The notes under the pieces: generated by a model | Databases searched by the model: none | What the model was told of the DNA's origin: nothing | What the model saw: only the letters and a program-made list of their open reading frames with translations | DNA from: Aquamicrobium zhengzhouense | Lineage (GTDB): Bacteria > Pseudomonadota > Alphaproteobacteria > Rhizobiales > Rhizobiaceae | Assembly: GCF_016124105.1 (NCBI RefSeq) | Contig: NZ_JADGMQ010000016.1 | Coordinates: forward strand, 1 to 64,000 | Direction: 5' to 3' | DNA: 64,000 nucleotides | Shown: positions 17,210-27,175 of the stretch, piece by piece | Position numbering within the stretch: position 1 is the first letter of the stretch | How the letters are laid out: the number at the start of each line of letters is the position of its first letter | Position numbers and translations under genes: made by a program

Positions 17210-18696
17210 GGCTGCGCATCCGCGATCATCAATCCTGCCGTCGCCTTGGCAGATCCGATGACACCCGGAATGCCTGCGCCCGGATGTGTCCCGGCACCGA
17301 TAATGTAGAGATTGCGGATGACGTCATCGCGGTTGTGCGGGCGAAACCAGGCGCTCTGCGTCAGGATCGGCTCAATCGAAAACGCCGAACCCAGATGCGC
17401 GTTGAGTTCGTCGCGAAAGTCGAACGGCGAGAAATGGCGGACGGTGACAAGGTCGTCCAGAAGTCCGGGAATATACCTGTCGTGAAGGTATTTCAGAATG
17501 CGGTCGCGGTAGCGCGGGCCCTCAATGTCCCAATCAATATCAGCCGTGCCAAGATGCGGCACCGGCGACAGGACATAATAGGCGCTGTGCCCGGGGGGAG
17601 CGAGGCTGTCATCGCTTACCGACGGCGCATGCAGATAGAGCGAAAAGTCATCGGCAAGGCCGCTCCCCTTGAATATCTCGTCGATAAGCCCGCGATAGCG
17701 CTGACCGAACAGCACCATATGATGCTTGAGCTGGGGATGCTGGCGGCGAAGCCCGAAATAGATCACGAAAAGGGACATGGAGTGCCGTTTGCCTGCAAGT
17801 CGGCGTCCATTCGCCTCGCCGCGCGCCGTGCCTCGCAGCATATGGCGATAGGTGTGCACGACATCGGCGTTTGATGCGATCTGGTCAAAGCTGGCATTGC
17901 TTCCATCTCTGAAAGCAATGCCCGTTGCACGTTCCCCTCGCATGATGATGCGGTCGATTTCCGCATTGAGGTGGATCGTGCCGCCAAGATCCTCGAACAG
18001 CCTGACCATCGCAGCAACCAGCGCGCCAGTTCCCCCCTTGGCAAACCACACACCGCCCTGTCGCTCCAGCGCATGGATCAAGGCGTAAATCGAGGAGGTA
18101 TCGAACGGGTTGCCGCCGACAAGCAGCGAGTGGAAGCTGAAGGCCTGCCGCAATTGCTCGTCACGAATGAACTGGCTCACCTTGGCATAGACGCTGCGAT
18201 AGCTTTCCAGGCGAACGAGTTGCGGAGCGGCCCTCAGCATCAAGCCAATGTTGAGGAACGGGACCGCTCCCAATTTCTCGTAGCCCTCGCGGTAGACGTC
18301 TGCCGAATAGGCCAGAAATCGCCTGTAGCCCTCGACATCTTGCGGCGATTTCGCAGCGATCTGGCGATCAAGATCCGCCTGATCATCGGCATAGTCGAAG
18401 CGATAGCCGTCTTCCCAGCACAGCTGATAAAACGGTGCCACCGGCAACAGCGTCACGTAATCGGCAATGTCGCGCCCGGAAAGCCGCCAAAGCTGTTCGA
18501 GGCAGTCGGGATCGGTGATGACCGTCGGACCGGCGTCAAAGGTGAAGCCTTCGTCGTGATAGACATAGGCGCGCCCTCCCGGCTTGTCGCGCTTTTCGAA
18601 AATCGTGGTCTGAATGCCCGCGCTTTGCAGGCGGATCGCCAGTGCCAGACCGCCAAACCCCGCGCCGATGATTGCTGCTGTCCTTGTGTCGCTCAC
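17206..18696 (-). CDS. crtI: Phytoene desaturase (lycopene-forming)
   Basis: This 496-residue FAD enzyme introduces four double bonds into phytoene to give lycopene. The N-terminal dinucleotide-binding motif is AIIGAGFGGLALAIRL, followed by EKRDKPGGRAYVY. The C-terminal CrtI signature NLYIIGAGTHPGAGIPGVIG is intact. It overlaps crtY upstream and crtB downstream by 4 bases each, the classic proteobacterial crtYIB arrangement. Confidence 0.93.
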   Translation of the reverse strand: MSDTRTAAIIGAGFGGLALAIRLQSAGIQTTIFEKRDKPGGRAYVYHDEGFTFDAGPTVITDPDCLEQLWRLSGRDIADYVTLLPVAPFYQLCWEDGYRFDYADDQADLDRQIAAKSPQDVEGYRRFLAYSADVYREGYEKLGAVPFLNIGLMLRAAPQLVRLESYRSVYAKVSQFIRDEQLRQAFSFHSLLVGGNPFDTSSIYALIHALERQGGVWFAKGGTGALVAAMVRLFEDLGGTIHLNAEIDRIIMRGERATGIAFRDGSNASFDQIASNADVVHTYRHMLRGTARGEANGRRLAGKRHSMSLFVIYFGLRRQHPQLKHHMVLFGQRYRGLIDEIFKGSGLADDFSLYLHAPSVSDDSLAPPGHSAYYVLSPVPHLGTADIDWDIEGPRYRDRILKYLHDRYIPGLLDDLVTVRHFSPFDFRDELNAHLGSAFSIEPILTQSAWFRPHNRDDVIRNLYIIGAGTHPGAGIPGVIGSAKATAGLMIADAQP

Positions 18697-19874
18697 GCTT
18701 TCTCCGGCTTCAGGAAGGGTGCTTCGCGCAAGCAGGCGAGAGCCCGGTGGATCGGCACCGGCGGTTTGCCGGTAAGAATGCGGATCATGTCGGCCGGCGT
18801 GCTTTCACCGGCATAGAACCGCTCGATGAGGGGCTGCCTGAGGCGATAAAATCGCTGCAGAACGAGATGGCGGTGCTGCGAACGCGCCGCGCGGAAAAGC
18901 ATTCGGTTCAGGAGCCGATAAAAGCCCTGCCCCTTTTGCCGGGCAACAGCATGCGCCCTTATTTTCGAGGCAAGCGCGCCGCTGCCGGCCGGCCAGTTCC
19001 GCGCGACCAGATTGGCGACGCGCACCGCGTCGGGCAGGCTGTAACCTGTGGTCGGATGGAAGAGCGCCGCCCGCATTCCGATCTGCGCCACGTCATCTGG
19101 CGCCTCCGCCCAGAATTGTTCTGCATCATAGGCAAGGGTGATTGGCAGCACCCCGCTTTCGCGGTGAAGCACCTTGCTGACGCTCCACCCCCGCGTCTCG
19201 GCGTAGTCGTAGATCGCATCGACGATCTCGTCATGGTCAAGGTCGCCCTCGTCCGTGTAATGGGTATCTTCGATCAGGATGCGGGTGGGCGAGAAGGGAA
19301 GCAGGTAGACGAAGCGATAGCCGTCGATCTGGTCCACCGAAGCGTCCATGATGACGGGATTGAGGATGCCATGCGGCGCATTGGTCTCGACGTCCAGGCC
19401 AACAAATTTCTGGAAGCCTAGCGAAATGGCACTGCTGTTGCGAAAGCCCCGCGCATCAATCACGCAGTCGGCTTCTATCCGCTCGCCGTTTTGAAGCGTG
19501 GACGCCCCAGCGGAAAGCGCTGCGACCGGAGCGTTCGTCCTGATGCTGACATTCTCAAGGCTTTCGACGGCCGCCCTGACGGAAGAGCTCGTCAGCGCTG
19601 CATAAGGCGTTGAAAGATGCCTTTCATAGTCGGGAAAGCGTACCGTCTGCCCCGCCCATCGATGAGCGATCATCGGTGCCATCCATTGCAGATCGGCGGG
19701 CGAGACGTCGGCCAGATGGAAGGACCATGTGTGTTCTCCAAACGGAGTGTCGGAGGCTTCGAGGATCGTGATTTGAGTGTCGCCGATCGAAGACAGCCGC
19801 TGCGCTATCAGCGCGGCTGACAATCCTGCACCGGCGATGACCAGTTGCTGACCGCGCGTCTTGGAGATCGACAA
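18693..19874 (-). CDS. crtY: Lycopene beta-cyclase CrtY
   Basis: This 393-residue protein cyclises both ends of lycopene to beta-carotene. It has an N-terminal nucleotide-binding motif (LVIAGAGLSAALIAQRL), the family motif FGEHTWSFH and the C-terminal region FYRLLNRMLFRAA. The start is a TTG with GAGG 5 bases upstream. It is the promoter-proximal gene of crtYIB. The 265 bases between its start and the end of the autotransporter gene show no other gene and should hold the operon promoter. Confidence 0.92.
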   Translation of the reverse strand: MSISKTRGQQLVIAGAGLSAALIAQRLSSIGDTQITILEASDTPFGEHTWSFHLADVSPADLQWMAPMIAHRWAGQTVRFPDYERHLSTPYAALTSSSVRAAVESLENVSIRTNAPVAALSAGASTLQNGERIEADCVIDARGFRNSSAISLGFQKFVGLDVETNAPHGILNPVIMDASVDQIDGYRFVYLLPFSPTRILIEDTHYTDEGDLDHDEIVDAIYDYAETRGWSVSKVLHRESGVLPITLAYDAEQFWAEAPDDVAQIGMRAALFHPTTGYSLPDAVRVANLVARNWPAGSGALASKIRAHAVARQKGQGFYRLLNRMLFRAARSQHRHLVLQRFYRLRQPLIERFYAGESTPADMIRILTGKPPVPIHRALACLREAPFLKPEKA

Positions 19875-20139
19875 ACTCTACCTCGGGACCTCTGAGCCCG
19901 GCAAATACCACCCGCTCATTGGTACAACGCGCTTTAACAGTTTTTGTTTCGCTGGTTCCCCACCTTCGCACCACGTCGAAAAAGTTCGCGAAGCAGTTGA
20001 TCTGGTTTTGACGTCGCGCAGACACGTGGGGGGCAGGATTCCGCCGGAAATCGATCCTCCAGGTGTCTGGCGACCGCGAATGATCTGGCGTTCCACCAGC
20101 CACCGCGGCCGCATTGTTGCCTATCGCTTGGCCCCTTCG

Positions 20140-23081
20140 CTACCAGTTGACGCGCAGGCCGACCGCGCCTCCAGTCGCGGAACCGCGTCCTCCGCCACTG
20201 ATAGACCAGCGATGGTCCACGTGGCCGTAGAGGCTGAACGTATCGGTCAGTCGTGCAGTAAGACCTGCGCCAAGCTCGAGCGAGGTGCCGCCGAAGCGTG
20301 TGTCTAGTGTCGTTGGCCCGAGAATTGTATGATCGGTACCGCTGAAACTATGCCAGAGATTGGCCTTAACGTAAGGCTGCCAGACCGTTTCTCCGTCCTT
20401 TGAAGTGTACTGCAACCGCATCCCAAGGCGTCCGGTAACTGCGTCGTCCTCATCCCACGCTAGGGTCGTGAAGGCGTCATAGGAATCCCTGAAAGAGACG
20501 GTCTGATAGATGATCTGCGCTTGAGGCTCGAGCTGCCAGCCATCCGCGATCACGAATGGCTGACCTGCTTCAAGGGAAGCGGTGAAGCCAGTGCCACGGG
20601 TGCTCATCCGGGTGCCAAAATCCGAATGCGCATAGGCTTTCATCCAGTTCCACTGAACGACACCGTCCAGATAGCCTCCAGAGGGCGAGTAGTGCGTCCA
20701 ATAGGCACCAATAGCCGGCCCAGCCAGCTCGACCTTGCCGACCTGAAGATCATGGACACCGAGCGCAAAGCCACTCAACCCGTGACCGATGGGTGGCGTA
20801 GCCGCCATAGATCCCAAAATGGTCACGGTGTCCGTTTGAATGCTCGGCCCGGTAGAGGTCCAGCCCGCCCTGAATGCCCCAAAGGCGAGCATTGCGGATC
20901 TGAACATCGGCCGACCCGGTCCACCTGTTCCGCCCGCTTTCCCCCAGGAACCTCAACCAGGCGCCATTGAAGTAGTTCTCCTGATCAGGTTGCAACCTGA
21001 TGCTCATCTGATCGCCGACACGCTCATGCAGCGTGCCAAGGAATGCCAGTCCCAGCTCTCTGGCAATTGCAGGAACCGGTGCGTAGAGCGGAACCTCCGG
21101 ACGATAAAGCGGGACCTCAGCATCAGGTGTCCCCGGAATTTCGGGAACCGCGGGCAATTCCGGCTCCTCGGGGACCTCTGGAACTTCAGGCTCCTCTGGG
21201 CCACCCGGAACTTCAGGCTCCTCGGGAAACCTCTGGAACTTCGGGCTCCTCCGGAACTTCCGGTGCTATAATATGAGAGCGCAGAAACCAGTCCTCGGTA
21301 CTGGTGGTTCCACCGCGGAACAACAGGTATTCATATCCACCCACCGCGGTGCGCGAGGTCAGATAGAACGCGTCGGTGTCGGTCGCGGCACCGCCTTGAG
21401 TTTCCACGATACGGATGCCATCGGCCGTTGTCAGGTCACCGGCCCCGCCGGCGTTTCTAACAATCAGCCCCGTGGTTCCTGTTGCAGAGCCGCCGTCGAT
21501 GATCAGCCGGTTTGTCGCAGAATCGTCAGCCCCGAGCACTGTGTTGATGGCCAGGAAACCGTTCTGAGCGTCATAGCTTCCTGCCGACAACACAGAACTG
21601 GTGTCGCCTGAAACGAAGCTGATCAAGCCCGCGTTCGAAATCGAACCCGCATTGGAGGATGCGGTTACGTTCCACTCGCTCGCATTATCGACGGCAATGC
21701 TCGTTGCGCCAGCTGAGCGCCCGGTCCACGTGGAAGCAACGAGACTTAGATCTGCGAGACCGCCTGACACGAGCAGATTGCCGGTCCAGTCGGACCTGCC
21801 GAAGCTAGCGTCAAGCGCGGTGTCCGCACCCGATACATCCACGTCGCCTGTAACACCCGAAACACTGTTGAAGGTGAGATCAAGATCCGACCCGTTGAAA
21901 ACATCTGCAAGCACGGTACGACCGCCGCTGATGCCTGGCGACACGACAACCGGACCGTTCAGCGTGATCTGGCCATGGCCTGCATCGGCCCGAATGAGAG
22001 ATCCGGCGACGGAACTCAGGCTGCCCCCGTTAACAGTGACTTGGCCCCGATCTGTCCCTAGCGTATTCTCCACAAGGATCGCCGATCCACCGTCTCCACT
22101 AGCCCTCGCGGCGACGTCGGTCAGTATTTGGCTGCCCCCATTGTTGACCACCACTGCGTCGGCATTCTGCCCAGACGCATTAATTGTACCTCGGTTGAAT
22201 TCGACCGATGAACCCGCTCCGTCAACTGAGGTACCCGCTGCATTCGCACCACTCGTCGTGACCGAGCTTTCGACCAGAATGACCGATGAACCCCCATCAA
22301 CGAGCACGCCTTCGCTCTCAGGCCCCGAAGTGTTGATGTCTAGTCGAGTGCCCGAGAAGTTGCTGCTTGAGCTGGCCCATATTCCGGCTGAGAGCCGCCC
22401 GGCGGTTGTAATGGACGAGTTTGTCAACTGTCCGGTAGCGCCATTCCAAAGCAAAACGCCATTTGCGTAGGCATCAGCGCCTTCAGCAAGCGTGATTATC
22501 TCCACGCCGGTTCCGGTGAAACTTGCGCCATTTTCCGCCTGAATACCTTCGGCAGTTTTCCCTGCCGTCTCAAGACTTGCTCCATCCAAGACCGCCGTTG
22601 AACCGGGACCACGCATCGAGATGGCATCCGAATTGTCAGCAGTTGTGGTGACCTCAAGGTCCTTGGCGATAAACGAGCCACCATCAGCAATGTTTACACC
22701 ATATCCATACCCGGAACCTGTCGTAATGATCGCGCTGTCGAAAAGATGCGCGATGCTTCCGACGCCGACCACTGACAAACCGTGGCCATCATGGCCGGTG
22801 CTATTGCTGAGACTTACGCTCGTTCCTGAGTATTCTCCGCCGTTGATGACATCGATCAACGGCGCGGTGGTAGATGGGAGATCGAGAGTGCGTGTCACTC
22901 CCGTTTCAGAACAGGAACTGCCATTCAGGGTCAACTGACCTGTGGCTGGCGCACATTGTGACCAAGAACTTTCGGTCGACATCAGAAGAATGCTTGCGCT
23001 GAGAACGAACGTAAATCGAAGCGCCTGAGAATCGAATGATTCCTTCCCCCGCCTGTAGTTGCCTGACGAAATCGATTCCAT
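20140..23081 (-). pseudogene. Autotransporter (type V secretion) gene with two frameshifts
   Basis: Three frames on the minus strand together encode one autotransporter. From the ATG at 23081 (AAGGTGG upstream) come a long signal peptide with core LRFTFVLSASILLMSTESSW, then a Gly/Ser/Thr/Asn-rich passenger of about 580 residues full of short repeats (beta-helix type), then a Pro-Glu linker. The frame breaks at about 21224-21230, where it ends as EVSRGA and stop. The next frame carries the linker and the start of the barrel domain (VPAIARELGLAFLGTLHERVGD to HFGIYGGYA) and breaks at about 20781-20800. The third frame gives the rest of the barrel, ending GLRVNW with the aromatic C-terminal residue needed for BAM insertion. 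As read, no full protein can be made; phase variation at the linker or base-call errors are alternatives. Confidence 0.8.
21180..21251. repeat. Short tandem repeat encoding the Pro-Glu linker; one unit has an extra base
   Basis: The unit GGAACTTCAGGCTCCTC occurs at 21180-21196 and 21207-21223, with a one-base variant (TTCGGGC) at 21235-21251. The gaps between units are 10 and 11 bases, so the period is 27 then 28. The upstream copy (GGCTCCTC, GGGGACCTCT, GGAACTT) also has a 10-base gap. The extra base at 21224-21230 (GGGAAAC against GGGGAC) is exactly where the autotransporter frame is lost. Removing it restores a PEVPEEPEVP linker. Confidence 0.75.
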
Positions 23082-23169
23082 GCCAACCACCTTTTCTAAG
23101 AAGAAGTGATTCCTAATTTATCTTATCAATATATATCTGCAACCGAGGGTCGATATAAATACTTGCACA

Positions 23170-23188
23170 CACGTGGCAACGCCACGTG
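23170..23188. promoter_or_regulatory. 8-bp inverted repeat in the AT-rich region upstream of the autotransporter
   Basis: CACGTGGC (23170-23177) and GCCACGTG (23181-23188) form a perfect inverted repeat with a 3-base centre, about 90 bases upstream of the autotransporter ATG. The DNA between it and the gene is unusually AT-rich (TTTATCTTATCAATATATATC), which suits a promoter. It could be an operator; no regulator can be named. Confidence 0.35.
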
Positions 23189-23313
23189 AACCGATCAGCA
23201 TCGACCGATAGGTACTGGGGTGCGAATACTGAATCACGGCAGTAGTCCAGCTTCCGGAAGCACACAAGACTTCACTTTCACTCTTCCTGCGGGACCCGGA
23301 TCGGAATAAATTC

Positions 23314-24237
23314 TTACGCGAAGGGCTCGACGACCACCCGCCGCCCGAGCATGAACGCATCGGCGACGTGGATGAGGGGTGAGAGGTCGGCATCAATGTC
23401 GCGCGTCGAGATCAATTCGGCAAATCGGGCGTAGATGCCGTCATATTCGGCATCGTCCTCCCGCAATGTCTCGCGCCCGTCGACGTGCATTTCGGCACCG
23501 CCTGACCGGAGCAGCAGCGTGCCGCTCTCGGTTTCGACCTCGATGTCCCAACTCTGCGGACCGGTCTGCCGCCAGTCGAAGTTCGCCTCAACCTCAAAGC
23601 CCCCATCCCCCGTAAAACGCAGCGTCGCCGCGATTGGCGCGTCGCGTCCGTCGGGAAATTCCAGTGTCGAGGAAACGAGGTGGAAGGGCTCTGGCAGGAT
23701 GCGGGTGACGATCGACAGCGCGTTGATGCCGGGGTCAAATACGCCGAGCCCGCCCGGCTGCCAGATCCAGGCTTGTCCCGGATGCCAGCGGCGCACGTCT
23801 TCCTTCCAGATGACGGAAACATGCCGCACCTTCTTGTCCTGCAGCCAAAGGCGTGCGGGCTCGACGGCAGCGGCAAAGCGCGAGTGCCAGGTGGCGAACA
23901 GCGCGACGTTCTGCGCCTTCGCCATCCGCACCAGTGCCTCGACTTCGGCGATGGTGGCACCCGGCGGCTTTTCGAGCAGGACATGGCGGTCGGCGGCGAT
24001 TGCCTTTGCAGCCGCTTCGTAACGCACCTGCGGCGGCATGCAGAGCGCCATCGCCTCAATGTCCGGGCGCGCGGCAAGCAGCGCGTCGAGCGTTTCGAAA
24101 TTATCGATGCCGTCGAGGCCGGAATGGCTGCTGACGGTGGCCGCCAAATGAAACCGGGCGTTGCCGGAAATCGCCGGCACGTGCTGGTCACGCGCGATCT
24201 TGCCGACGCCAACAATGGCGATGTTAGTGGCTGTCAC
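23314..24237 (-). CDS. L-arabinose / D-galactose 1-dehydrogenase (Gfo/Idh/MocA family)
   Basis: This 307-residue NAD(P)-dependent enzyme is predicted to oxidise L-arabinose or D-galactose at C1 to the lactone, the first step of the non-phosphorylating pathway. The N-terminal Rossmann motif is IAIVGVGKIARDQHVPAISG, and LEKPPG provides the family's EKP lysine. I start it at the GTG at 24237, overlapping the TAA of the dehydratase gene; the frame is open for about 100 more codons upstream but there it only shadows the dehydratase. It is the last gene of the sugar operon. Galactose and arabinose specificity cannot be separated by eye. Confidence 0.85.
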   Translation of the reverse strand: MTATNIAIVGVGKIARDQHVPAISGNARFHLAATVSSHSGLDGIDNFETLDALLAARPDIEAMALCMPPQVRYEAAAKAIAADRHVLLEKPPGATIAEVEALVRMAKAQNVALFATWHSRFAAAVEPARLWLQDKKVRHVSVIWKEDVRRWHPGQAWIWQPGGLGVFDPGINALSIVTRILPEPFHLVSSTLEFPDGRDAPIAATLRFTGDGGFEVEANFDWRQTGPQSWDIEVETESGTLLLRSGGAEMHVDGRETLREDDAEYDGIYARFAELISTRDIDADLSPLIHVADAFMLGRRVVVEPFA

Positions 24238-25966
24238 GGGGAACGTCCCTGCCGCGTCGGCCCTTGAGGAAGTCGAAGTCAGCACCGGTATCGGCCCCCT
24301 GGACATGATCGTGGAACAGGCGGGCATAGCCGCTTTCAGGCGCCTGCACCGTCGGTGACCACGCGGCCAGGCGCGCGGCGATCTCCTCATCCGACACATC
24401 GAGATGGAGCCGCCGGTTCTGCACGTCGAGTTCGATGAAATCGCCAGTGCGGACGATGGCAAGCGGGCCGCCGACCGCCGCCTCCGGCGAGGTGTGCAGG
24501 ACGACGGTGCCATAGGCGGTGCCGGACATGCGCGCGTCGGAAATGCGCACCATGTCGGCAATTCCCTTGCGCAGGACCTTGGGCGGCAGGCCCATATTGC
24601 CGACCTCGGCCATGCCGGGATAGCCGCGCGGGCCGCAATTCTTCATGACCATGATGCAGGTCTCGTCAATGTCGAGCGCCTCGTCATTGATGCGGGCCTT
24701 GTAGTCGTCGATATCCTCGAACACGACGGCGCGGCCGCGATGCTGCATCAGATGGGGGCTCGCCGCCGACGGTTTGAGCACCGCGCCGTTGGGTGCAAGA
24801 TTCCCCTTCAAAACCGCAATGCCGCCATGCGATGTAAGCGCCTTGTCGGTCGGCAGGATCACGTCCTCGTTCCAGTTGCGAACCTCCTTCACCTCCTCCC
24901 AGATCGATGAGCCGGAGACGGTGAGTGCGTCACGGTTGATGAGCCCCGCCTCCCCCAGCCGCTTGATGACCACCGGCAGCCCGCCTGCGTAGAAGAACTC
25001 TTCCATCAGATATTTGCCGGACGGCATCAAATTGACGATGGTCGGCACATCGCGGCCGAGCCGGTCCCAATCATCCAGCGTAAGATCGACGCCGACACGC
25101 CCGGCGAGCGCAAGCAGGTGAATGACGGCATTGGTCGAGCCGCCGATCGCGCCGTTGACGCGGATCGCGTTTTCGAACGCCGCGCGGGTCAGAATGTCGG
25201 CGGGCTTCAGGTCGTCCTTGACCATGTCGACGATGCGCCGGCCGGTAAGATGCGCCATCACCCGGCGGCGCGAGTCGACCGCCGGGATGGCGGCATTGCC
25301 GGAAAGCGCCATGCCCAACGCTTCTGCCATCGACGCCATGGTCGAGGCGGTGCCCATCGTGTTGCAGGAACCGGGGCTGCGCGACATGGCCTGCTCGGCC
25401 TCGAGGAACTCGTCGCCCGTCATGGTGCCGGCCTTGACCGCTTCGCTCATCTGCCAGAGCGCGGTGCCGGAGCCGACCCGCTCGCCGCGGAACCAGCCGT
25501 TCAGCATCGGTCCGCCGGAGATGACGATGGCCGGGATGTCGACGCTTGCCGCGCCCATCAGCAGTGCCGGTGTGGTCTTGTCACAGCCAACCATGAGGAC
25601 AACGCCGTCGAGCGGATTGGCTCGCAGCGCCTCCTCGACGTCCATCGCAGCAAGGTTGCGGTACATCATGGCGGTGGGACGCAGCGCGCTCTCGCCGGTC
25701 GAGAACACCGGAAATTCGAGCGGCAGCCCGCCCGCCTCGTAGATGCCGTGCTTGACCCGCTGGGCGAGATCACGCATATGCGCGTTGCACGGCGTCAGCT
25801 CCGACCAGGTGTTGCAGATGCCGATCACCGGGCGGCCATCGAACAGGTCGGCTGGCAGTCCCTGGTTCTTCATCCAGGAGCGGTGGTAGATGTGGTCGCG
25901 GCTGGTGCCGCCGAACCATTCCGAAGAGCGCAGCTTGCGCGGCCATTCGGCCTTCCTGAAGCCCAT
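24224..25966 (-). CDS. L-arabonate-type dehydratase (IlvD/EDD family)
   Basis: This 580-residue iron-sulfur dehydratase is expected to remove water from L-arabonate (or a related aldonate such as D-galactonate or D-fuconate), giving the 2-keto-3-deoxy acid. Three cluster cysteines are visible in ICNTWSELTPCNAH, LMVGCDKTTPALLMGA and RSPGSCNTMGTASTM. The start MGFRKAEWPRKLRSSEWFGG is typical of the sugar-acid dehydratase branch rather than of IlvD. It starts 3 bases after the permease gene ends and overlaps the dehydrogenase gene, so the catabolic genes are tightly coupled to uptake. Confidence 0.88.
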   Translation of the reverse strand: MGFRKAEWPRKLRSSEWFGGTSRDHIYHRSWMKNQGLPADLFDGRPVIGICNTWSELTPCNAHMRDLAQRVKHGIYEAGGLPLEFPVFSTGESALRPTAMMYRNLAAMDVEEALRANPLDGVVLMVGCDKTTPALLMGAASVDIPAIVISGGPMLNGWFRGERVGSGTALWQMSEAVKAGTMTGDEFLEAEQAMSRSPGSCNTMGTASTMASMAEALGMALSGNAAIPAVDSRRRVMAHLTGRRIVDMVKDDLKPADILTRAAFENAIRVNGAIGGSTNAVIHLLALAGRVGVDLTLDDWDRLGRDVPTIVNLMPSGKYLMEEFFYAGGLPVVIKRLGEAGLINRDALTVSGSSIWEEVKEVRNWNEDVILPTDKALTSHGGIAVLKGNLAPNGAVLKPSAASPHLMQHRGRAVVFEDIDDYKARINDEALDIDETCIMVMKNCGPRGYPGMAEVGNMGLPPKVLRKGIADMVRISDARMSGTAYGTVVLHTSPEAAVGGPLAIVRTGDFIELDVQNRRLHLDVSDEEIAARLAAWSPTVQAPESGYARLFHDHVQGADTGADFDFLKGRRGRDVPRDSH

Positions 25967-25969
25967 GTC

Positions 25970-27172
25970 TTACGCCTTGTTCTTGTTGTAGACGTCGAAG
26001 ATGACGGCGGCGAGCAGCACCAGGCCCTTGATGACCTGCTGGTAGTCGATGCCGATGCCGAGGATCGACATGCCGTTGTTCATCACGCCCATGATGAAGG
26101 CGCCGATCACTGCACCCACAATGGTGCCGACCCCGCCCGACATTGATGCGCCGCCGATGAAGACAGCCGCAATCACGTCGAGTTCGAAGCCGAGACCGGC
26201 CTTGGGCGTTGCCGTGTTGAGACGCGCGGCAAAGACGAGCCCCGCCAGCGCCGCCAGCATGCCCATATTGGCAAAGGTGAGGAACACCAGCCGTTCAGTG
26301 CGGATGCCCGAGAGCTTGGCCGCCTTCTCGTTGCCGCCAATGGCATAGATGCGCCGGCCGATCGTGGTGCGGTTGGCGATGAAAGAATAAACGGCGATCA
26401 GCAGCGCCATCACGATGAAGACGTTCGGCAAGCCGCGGAACGAGGCCATCAAATAGCTCATATAGGCGATGGCGCAGAAGATCAGCGCGTTCTTGACGGT
26501 GAAGATCGCGAATGGCTCCTCGACGAGGCCGCGCTTGTGCTCCTGCCGCCGCGTGCGGATGGCGAGATAGAGCAACAACACCGCAAAGCCGAGGCCGACC
26601 AGCAGCGAGAAAAGATTGATCTCTTCCGCGCCGAAGAGGTCCGGAACGAAGCCCGACGAGATCAGCTGGAAGGTCGGCGGGAACGGCCCGACCGATTGGC
26701 CGGCGAGCAGCCACAGGGTCAGCCCCTTGAACACCAGCATGCCTGCAAGAGTGACGATGAAGGACGGAATGCGGAAATAGGCGATCCAGTAGCCTTGCGC
26801 CGCACCGATCGCGGCCCCCACGGCCAGGCAGACGATTGCCGCCAGCACGAAATTGACCTGCCATTGCACGATCATCACCGCCGCCAGCGCCCCGATGAAG
26901 CCGAGCACCGAGCCGACCGAAAGATCGATATGGCCGGAGACGATCACCAGCAGCATGCCCACCGCCATGATGACGATATAGCTGTTCTGCAGCACCAGAT
27001 TGGTCAGGTTGACCGGGCGCAGCAGGATGCCGCCGGTGGCGAACTGGAAGAAGGCCATGATCACGACGAGCGCGATCAGGATTCCGTATTCGCGCATGTT
27101 GGCGCGCAGGAAATGCCGGGTCTTCGAGCCAGAGGCCACCTCGGGCCTGCCGGATGTGAGGGTCTGATCCAT
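25970..27172 (-). CDS. gguB: Sugar ABC transporter permease GguB (XylH type)
   Basis: This 400-residue membrane protein has about ten or more hydrophobic segments and is the permease of the ChvE-GguA-GguB sugar importer. Family motifs include VSGHIDLSVGSVLGFIGALA, GFELDVIAAVFIGGASMSGG and FVVTLAGMLVFKG-like stretches (here FIVTLAGMLVFKGLTLWL). It lies 3 bases after gguA. The long insertion RTRRQEHKRGLVEEP between segments is typical of the XylH/GguB group. In Agrobacterium this system takes up L-arabinose, D-galactose, D-fucose and similar sugars. Confidence 0.88.
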   Translation of the reverse strand: MDQTLTSGRPEVASGSKTRHFLRANMREYGILIALVVIMAFFQFATGGILLRPVNLTNLVLQNSYIVIMAVGMLLVIVSGHIDLSVGSVLGFIGALAAVMIVQWQVNFVLAAIVCLAVGAAIGAAQGYWIAYFRIPSFIVTLAGMLVFKGLTLWLLAGQSVGPFPPTFQLISSGFVPDLFGAEEINLFSLLVGLGFAVLLLYLAIRTRRQEHKRGLVEEPFAIFTVKNALIFCAIAYMSYLMASFRGLPNVFIVMALLIAVYSFIANRTTIGRRIYAIGGNEKAAKLSGIRTERLVFLTFANMGMLAALAGLVFAARLNTATPKAGLGFELDVIAAVFIGGASMSGGVGTIVGAVIGAFIMGVMNNGMSILGIGIDYQQVIKGLVLLAAVIFDVYNKNKA

Positions 27173-27175
27173 GGA

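Noticed and set aside
19861-20307. Possible small gene between crtY and the autotransporter
   Set aside because: It lacks a Shine-Dalgarno sequence and runs antisense into the barrel domain, with no family similarity I can see; the region is better read as the crtY promoter.
21100-21270. Repeat block considered as a CRISPR array
   Set aside because: The units are short, in frame with a coding Pro-Glu linker, and have no unique 30-40 base spacers.
24238-24561. N-terminal extension of the aldose dehydrogenase to 415 residues
   Set aside because: The extra part only shadows the dehydratase gene in another frame; the Rossmann motif begins right after the GTG at 24237.
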